A stretch of 64,000 bases of DNA from Molossus alvarezi (lineage: Eukaryota; Chordata; Mammalia; Chiroptera; Molossidae). The notes under the pieces are model-generated. The model was not told the DNA's origin. It made no database searches and saw only the letters and a list, made by a program, of their open reading frames with translations. Positions within the stretch are counted from its first letter, which is position 1. The number at the start of each line of letters is the position of its first letter. Positions 57,922 to 64,000 of this stretch are shown here, one piece after another. Both the position numbers and the translations under genes were made by a program. The stretch is taken from NCBI GenBank assembly GCA_037176705.1, contig CM073908.1:130747430-130811429 (forward strand). The letters run 5' to 3'.

Positions 57922-57937
57922 AGAACAATGACATTTT

Positions 57938-58871
57938 ATCACTTTGTGTTCCTTATTAAATAATAGCATTATCTTTCTACCCAGTGGTCATGGTCTCACC
58001 CATGTTCACAAACAATTTCTGTTTGGTCCCTATGACCTGGTAAAGACAGTAATAAAGTAGATACAAATAAAATTATGAGTTGTAGCCACAAGGTCATTCC
58101 AGTCACACTCTGTGCTTTGATGTCACTTCAAAGAGAGTCTTGCTGCCTGAAGAGAATGACTGAGAAGATGATTAGTGAGAATTCAGGGAAAACATTTTAC
58201 AAATATATGTTCTGACAAGGCAGATTCAGACTACTATTAAAAGGTCAAAGCAGGGTTCCAACTTTACTGTGGTATCTGGCTAACAGCTCAGGTTGCAATT
58301 CCTTTCAACTTCACACTGATATAACTATACTATCAGGAAAAAAACAAACCAAACAGCAAATGTAAAGATAGTAAAACTCACCACATAAAGCTGGGACCAA
58401 CCATCAGCTATTGCTGAAATCCTAACTTTAAGAATTCGTCTTTTTCTCTCCCTTAGTGCATTGGCTTTAAATCTCAGTGCAATTACATTAGCCTTCTACT
58501 TATCTATAATGATATATACCTTGTTCTAACTATTTCTCAGCTATGTTTTCTTCCCAAGCAACCAGAAGCCACCCATGTAAGTTGGTTTGCCAAGTAAAAT
58601 ACAGGAGGCCCAGTTAAATTTAAATCTCTGATAAGCAATGGATACTTTTATAGTATAAGTAAGTCTCATTCATGGGGTATAATTATACTAAAAATATGTA
58701 CTGTTTATCTGAAATTTTAATTTAATTGAGTCTTATATTTTAATTTGCTAAATCCAGCAATCCCAATTGTGAGCAAAGACTGTCTTCTTCTTTTCTTTCT
58801 AATTCTGTAATCTGGTTAATGTTTATTTTCTAGTTCCAGAGCTATAGTAGGTTCTTTCCCCTCTAGCTCAG
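57938..58871. other. Intergenic, nothing recognised
   Basis: No gene or assignable repeat. Confidence 0.5.
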
Positions 58872-59030
58872 AGCCTTAAAACCATGGCTATGTATTTGAA
58901 CCACAGGAAGAGCTTCAAAATGATGTAAATGCCAAGGAACCACATAGGTCTGGGATGAGGTCCAGGTATTTACACTTTTAAAAGCTCCAAAGGTTATAAT
59001 AATAAGCAGCTGTTATATTAAGAACCACCG
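58872..59030. mobile_element. MER5A-like hAT-Charlie element
   Basis: 'cttaaaaccatggctatgtat', 'gaagagcttcaaaatgat', 'ataggtctgggatgagg.tccaggtatttaca', 'tttaaaagctcca', 'ttaagaaccaccg' follow MER5A, including the palindromic layout with gagaaccactg-like ends. Non-autonomous and ancient. Confidence 0.75.
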
Positions 59031-59464
59031 ATAGATCTTAATGACACTCTCCTGCCTACCTAAGATCTGGTAAAAAAAAAAAAAAAAAAAAAGAAACAAA
59101 ATGTTGTTAGTTAAAGAGGAGACTAAGAGTTTCATTTCTCCACTATGTAGGAGTTGACCTAAGCTTGCAGCAGAAAACTGTTGGTGCAGATATGTTGTCA
59201 GAATATAACTTGTTCCTTCTTAGTCTGGCTACAATGAAGCAGGCACTGTTTTCAGGGATCCCAGCAGATGTCATAGCACCAGCACAGGACATTTGCTTAT
59301 CTATCCTGGCCTTTTTATAATGCTAGATGGGTGGGGACAGTGAATGCTGGACATGTGCTCTGTAGTTTCATGGAGGCTGGCTGGTGTGTATGGTTTGGAC
59401 TACTCTAGCTTGCAAAGAATGGCAGGATATTTAGAGACTGGGTTTCCCTAGGCAAAAATAATTT
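59031..59464. other. Intergenic; A-tract
   Basis: A run of about 22 A at 59071-59092 has no recognisable retrocopy upstream apart from the MER5A-like element. Nothing else recognised. Confidence 0.45.
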
Positions 59465-59610
59465 ACCAACCCATTTTTTTTTCTAATGTTGACATAATTG
59501 AAGGTGTCCCCCTTTTCCCCACCCTTTGCCCACCTCCACCCAACCCTGGCTCCCCCTCCCTTGGCCTTCACCAAACTATTGTCCCCCAATCCCTTTAAAA
59601 CTATAACTAA
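59465..59610 (-). mobile_element. Old L1 3' UTR fragment
   Basis: 'acataattgaaggtgtccccc', 'ccctttgcccacctccaccc', 'cttggccttcaccaaactattgtc' parallel the L1 3' UTR at 61650-61740 closely. Severely truncated. Confidence 0.65.
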
Positions 59611-59656
59611 AAGCACTCTTTCATTTCAATATTAATATTGATATCTAAATTTTTAA

Positions 59657-59873
59657 AAAATATTTTTTCTTTATTGATTTGAGAGAGAGAGAGGAAGGGA
59701 GAGGGGAAGAGAGATAGAAACATGGATGAGAGAGAACATTGATTGGCTGCCTCCTGCATGCCCTCCACTGGGGTCTGGGCCCACAACCTGGGCATGTGTC
59801 CTGACTGGGAATTGAACCAGCGATCTCTTGGTGCATGGGTCAACACTAAACCACTGAGCCACACCAGCCAGGC
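59657..59873 (-). mobile_element. Older Ves-type SINE
   Basis: 'tttattgatttgagagagag', 'gaacattgattggctgcctcc', 'gcccacaacctgggcatgtg', ending 'ctgagccacaccagccaggc'. Flanks tttttaaaaaatatt and tttttaaaaaaatag are a probable TSD. Confidence 0.92.
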
Positions 59874-59879
59874 CTTTTT

Positions 59880-61612
59880 AAAAAAATAGTTAGCTGGAAG
59901 GTAGGCATAATTTTTGGTGTTAAAACAGCCACCTGACCACATAAAGGCACACCCAAGGATGGGTAGCATAACAGAATAGTCTTCTATAACTACAATATAA
60001 TCTTTGGAACAATTGTCTAGGCTATTATTTAAAAGAAAAATAAACTTCTACCTTATTTAACCCACTATTATTTTGGATTCTTCACCCACAGCCAAGCGTA
60101 AGTTTACCTGATAGACTAACTGTTTGGATAACTTGCAACCTTTCTTTTTTAATTTTGCTGAAAGGAGGTAGAAAGTAGCATATACTACTCTCTCTAGAAA
60201 CTGTTGAATCTCTGGAATGTATTTGTCTTATTCCATGATAGCTTGAGCTTGGCCTTTGTATTAGCAATTACTACTGTTATTTTTACCTCTTCATAACTCA
60301 ACTGCAGCTCCTCTAGAAACAGGAATAGATAGATTCTGCCTGCACAGAGTGACAGAGCAAATAGCATTTTGTAATTTGTTGATATAGCTTTTCTTCTAGT
60401 TTACAAAATAAATCTCAAGAATACTGGGTAAACGCTGCTATAGTTCAAGAGCGTGCTTTTTACAAGTCTTTATACACACCCAACGCTATTAATTTACGCA
60501 GTACCCACCTTGGTATTAATTGATAAAAGTGAAATAATAAAAAGGGTATTTAAAGTTCCTGAGTAAGCAAAATAATACTCAGTTGAGTTTTGTAATATAT
60601 GAAGATATTAAATTATAATGATTTCGCAATTTAAAAAATTACCTACTTAGAAAATATTAAATGCTGATCTCTAAAATTGATTGAGACTTCAACTGCTATG
60701 AAAATTTGGAAATTATTTTGGTGCCTTTTAGACTATATATATTTAATAATTATGATAATTTTATAGTCTATGTACATGATTTTCCTTCAAAAATCGATCA
60801 TCCTTAACTGTGATTATCAGCCAGAAAAAAAAGTAGATCAATGTGAAAGAGAAAGTTATTTTACATCATGATAATGAAATAATGTAGGCAGTGTCGGTTA
60901 CATTAACATTTAACATAACTGACATATTAAATAAATTTTAATGATGAACTGTTTATCATATTAGTCCTGATATATGAAACTGGAAATTTTGTCTATTTTT
61001 CTACTTATAAAAAAACATCTACGACTTTTTTATTCTATACTATAATACTTTAGAATTTAAGATAAAAACAGGATTAGTGTGTGGTTATTTTAGTTATGTT
61101 TCTAAATTGAATTTGATTAAAGGAAGAAAAAAGTACATTAAAATGATAAATCTTCGTGGAAGACATTCTATTTTAACTATGAGTTAACTGCACACCTCTA
61201 GGTATAAATGTGACATCTATTAATTTTTTTGCAGTAATATAAGAATGAAGAATAAATACTAATGTTATTGGTCAGTTGATTAGCACACATATCTGCTTGG
61301 TTGATTAACTGCTAAAGAAAAAATTCTTATTTGATTTACCATATTCCTTACAGTAAACACAAATTAACAAGCAATTCATACCTTATATTCTTTGTCCCCA
61401 AGGAGCCTTTTGCGTGTTGCTTTTAGACAACAGTCACAGACTCACAACTGTTAGGCAATCTATGGATCCCCAGGGATGTATGCTTGCTGCCACATCCAGG
61501 AGTACTGGCTTACTTTGTATACAATCGATGAAATTCTATATTTTTCACCAGCCCTTTTTTTTGTGTGAAAAGGACAGGGAGAAGGTAAATACATATGTAA
61601 CTTTTTTCTCTT
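59880..61612. other. Intergenic, nothing recognised
   Basis: AT-rich, low-complexity in parts (60590-61250). No gene, RNA or assignable repeat. Confidence 0.5.
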
Positions 61613-63332
61613 GTGAAATTTTTTTTTAATTTAAATGTTTTATTGTTTACACTATTGTAGATGGTCTCCATCTTCCTCCCCTTTGCCCATTTCCACCCAG
61701 CACCTACCACCCTTCCTTGGCATTCACCACACTATTGTCTGTATCCATGGGCTACACATATATATTCTTTTAAAAAAAAAAAAATTTCCTGATTTTAGAG
61801 AGAGAGGAAGGAAGAGGGAGAAAGAGATAGAAACATTGATGAGAAAGAACATCAGTTGGCCGTCTCCTGCATGCTCCCTTCTTGGAATTTTGCCCACACC
61901 TGGGCATGTGCCCTGACTGGGAATAGAACTGGAGACCTCTTGGTGCATGGGTTGATGCTCAACCACTGAGCCACATCAGCCAGGCCACATATATATTCTT
62001 TAGCTAATCCCTTCACCTTCCTTTACCCAGCCCCTAAGCTCACTCCCCTCTGAGATCTGTCAGTCTGTTCCATGTATCCACGCCTCTAGTTCTATTTTGT
62101 TCGTCAGTTTATAGATTTCACATATAAGTGAGATCACATGGTATTTGTCTTTCTATGACTGGCTTATTTCACTTAGCATAATACTCCCCAGGTCCCTCCA
62201 TGCTGTCTCAAATGGTAAGAGATCCTTCCTTTTTATAGTTGTATAGTATTCCACTGTGTAAATGTACCACAGCTTTTTCATACACTCATCTACTGATGGG
62301 CACTTGGGCTGTTTCCAGATCTTAGCTATTGTAAATGGTGCTGCTATGCACATAGGGGTGCATATATTCTTTCTGACTGGTGTTCGGGGGGAGGGGATTC
62401 TTAAGATATATACCCAGAAATGGGATTGCTGGGTCAAATGGCAGTTCAATTTTTAACTTTTTGAAGTAACACCATAGTGTTTCCCACAGTGGCTGCACCA
62501 GTCTGCATTCTCACCAGCAGTGTATTAGGGTTCCCTTTTCTCCACATCTTCACCAGCACTTATTTGTTGATTTATTGATGGTAGCCATTCTTCCAGGTGT
62601 GAGGTGATACTTCATTGTAGTTTTAATTTGCATCTCTCTGATTAGTGACCTTGAGCATTTTTTCAGGTCTATTTGCCATCTGTATGTCCTCTTTGAAAAA
62701 ATGTCTATTCAGGTTATTTGACCATTTTTTAATTGAATTGATTTTCTCCCTGGTGTATAAAGAATTATATAAATTCTTTATACATTTGGGACATTAACTG
62801 TTTGTCAGATGAATCATTGGTGAATATGTTCTCCCATATAATGGGTTCCCCTTTTTTTTTTATGGTGTCATTTTATGCAGAGGGTTTTTAGTTTGATGTA
62901 ATCCAATTTGTTTATTTTTCCATGTGTTTCCCTTGTCCTTGGAAACATATTGGTAAAAATATTCTTTTGAGAGATGTCTGAGATTTTACTGCCTATGTTT
63001 TCTTCTAGGATTTTTATGGTTTTGAACTTACCTGTTTTGAGTTTATTCTTGTGTATGGTATAAGTTAGTGGTTTAGTTTTATTTTTTTGCATATACCTGT
63101 TCAATTTTCCCAGCACCATTTATGGAAGAGACTGTCTTTACTCCATTGTATGCTCTTGCTTTCTTTTCAAATATTAATTGAGCATAATGGCTATGGTCAA
63201 TTTCTGGGTTCCCTATTCTGTTCCATTGATCTATATACCTGTTGTTGTGCCAGTACCAGGCTGTTTTTATTACAAGAGCTTTGTAGTATAGTTTGATATC
63301 TGGTATTGTGATCCCTCCAACTTTGTTCTCTC
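61613..63332 (-). mobile_element. Older, 5'-truncated L1
   Basis: On + it starts with T-rich tail (61613-61650), then an L1 3' UTR of a type different from the young copies (ccctttgcccatttccaccc), then the ORF2 C-terminus (open piece 62449-62153: '[30 protein letters not shown]') and more decayed ORF2 to 'cctccaactttgttctctc'. A SINE interrupts the 3' UTR. Divergence is clearly greater than in the elements at 3648 or 40387. Confidence 0.85.
61771..61985 (-). mobile_element. Older Ves-type SINE
   Basis: 'cctgattttagagagagagg', 'gaaacattgatgagaaagaac', 'cgtctcctgcatgctccc', ending 'ctgagccacatcagccaggc'. TSD cacatatatattcttt is identical at 61755-61770 and 61986-62001. Confidence 0.95.
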
Positions 63333-63346
63333 AGTACTATTAAATT

Positions 63347-63555
63347 GTTTTCTTTATTGATTTCAGAGAGGGAGGAAGTGAGGTAGAAGAGGGAGAGAGA
63401 GGTAGAAACATTGATAAGAGCGAACACTGATTGGCCTGCTCCTGCATGCCCCCCACTGGGTATTTGGCCTACAACCTGGGCATGTGTCCTGACCAGGAAT
63501 CAAACCTGTGACCTCCATGGATCAATGCTCAACCACTGAGCCACACTAGCCAGAC
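63347..63555 (-). mobile_element. Older Ves-type SINE
   Basis: 'tctttattgatttcagagagg', 'gaacactgattggcctgctcc', 'ggcctacaacctgggcatgtg', ending 'ctgagccacactagccagac'. TSD agtactattaaatt is identical at 63333-63346 and 63556-63569. It sits at the 5' edge of the old L1. Confidence 0.94.
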
Positions 63556-63569
63556 AGTACTATTAAATT

Positions 63570-64000
63570 TTAACTCATACACATATCCAATTTGACTTAT
63601 TCCTCTTTTATTATTTTTGTCCTCTTATAAAATTTTTATTGGCTATTGATTTAAAAGAAAAAGTTATTATCTAATACTGGTTAATTCAAAGGGAAAGTTT
63701 ATAAATTCTATTCTTACTTATATAACGTTTTGTTGTTTATCTTGCATTTTTCAGATGGTCAAATAAGTTGTAAATAATACCATATTTAAATATTAAATGA
63801 TTCTTATGTGGTTAGGATAGACCCTACCTGATCATAGTGCTTCTTGTTTACATATATAAAAATATATAGGTTTTTTTCATGTTTTATAAAAATATTAAAT
63901 TTTTACCAGTTTTATGTACAAGTTGTTACAACTTTCTTCTCTTCTCATAGTGTGTACAAATTCTCCTTGACTATGATGGGTTACTTCTTGATAAACCTAT
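63570..64000. other. Intergenic, nothing recognised
   Basis: AT-rich sequence to the end of the window. Confidence 0.5.

Noticed and set aside
1..64000. CRISPR array, bacterial operon, phage or endogenous retrovirus
   Set aside because: No regular direct repeats with spacers, no ribosome-binding-site/operon structure, and no gag-pol-env or paired LTRs. The only RT genes are L1 ORF2.
1..64000. Helitron transposons, which are common in vespertilionid bats
   Set aside because: I found no element with the 5'-TC and 3'-hairpin-CTAG ends; this may mean another bat family but is weak evidence.

Overview
This window is intergenic DNA from a mammal, very probably a bat of the Yangochiroptera. The support is the abundance of one tRNA-derived SINE of the bat Ves type (tRNA-like head reading 'gcccTGGCtggtttggctcagtggttagagc', a polypyrimidine/GAGA middle and a short A-rich tail) together with many copies of a mammalian LINE-1. 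I see no host protein-coding gene, exon set, functional RNA gene, CRISPR array or bacterial feature. Nearly all long reading frames are LINE-1 ORF1/ORF2 pieces or their antisense shadows. Species cannot be named from the sequence alone. No Helitron was recognised.

Layout. 1-3.6 kb: AT-rich sequence with an old L1 3' end, a 5'-inverted (twin-primed) young L1 and MIR debris. 3648-10087: a full-length but broken L1 on the minus strand (lineage A), flanked by a perfect 16-bp target-site duplication (TSD). 10.1-14.4 kb: single-copy-looking DNA with ancient repeats. 14.4-23.0 kb: a nest in which an old plus-strand L1 was hit by a truncated minus-strand L1, by a full-length plus-strand L1 (lineage B, itself carrying a SINE and a 3'-truncated 7SK retropseudogene) and by a SINE. 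23-38.4 kb: mostly unique DNA with a hAT-Charlie-like element, a Tigger-like element, an internally deleted old L1 carrying a mariner-type MITE, an old antisense L1 with three SINEs, and scattered MIRs. 38440-51449: a 13-kb nest, a lineage-A full-length L1 on the minus strand interrupted by a tRNA-head-only SINE, a nearly intact lineage-B full-length L1 (40387-46235), a truncated L1 and a full-length SINE. 51.5-64 kb: SINEs, MIRs, a MER5A-like element, a second tRNA-head-only SINE, and an old minus-strand L1 with two SINEs.

How the parts work together. L1 ORF1p and ORF2p are the machinery; the SINEs, the 7SK copy and the short tRNA-head SINEs look like passengers of that machinery, as their TSDs and A-tails indicate. 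The nesting gives a relative clock: lineage B landed inside lineage A, full-length Ves SINEs lie in L1s of both lineages, and the old L1M and DNA transposons are the substrate.

Main points for a second look: two independent A-tailed SINEs that stop at the same place just after the tRNA-like head; the tailless 7SK retropseudogene with a perfect TSD; the lineage-B L1 whose ORF2 is broken by a single 4-base deletion; and the two L1 lineages with unrelated 5' UTR/ORF1 N-terminal modules over a shared ORF2.
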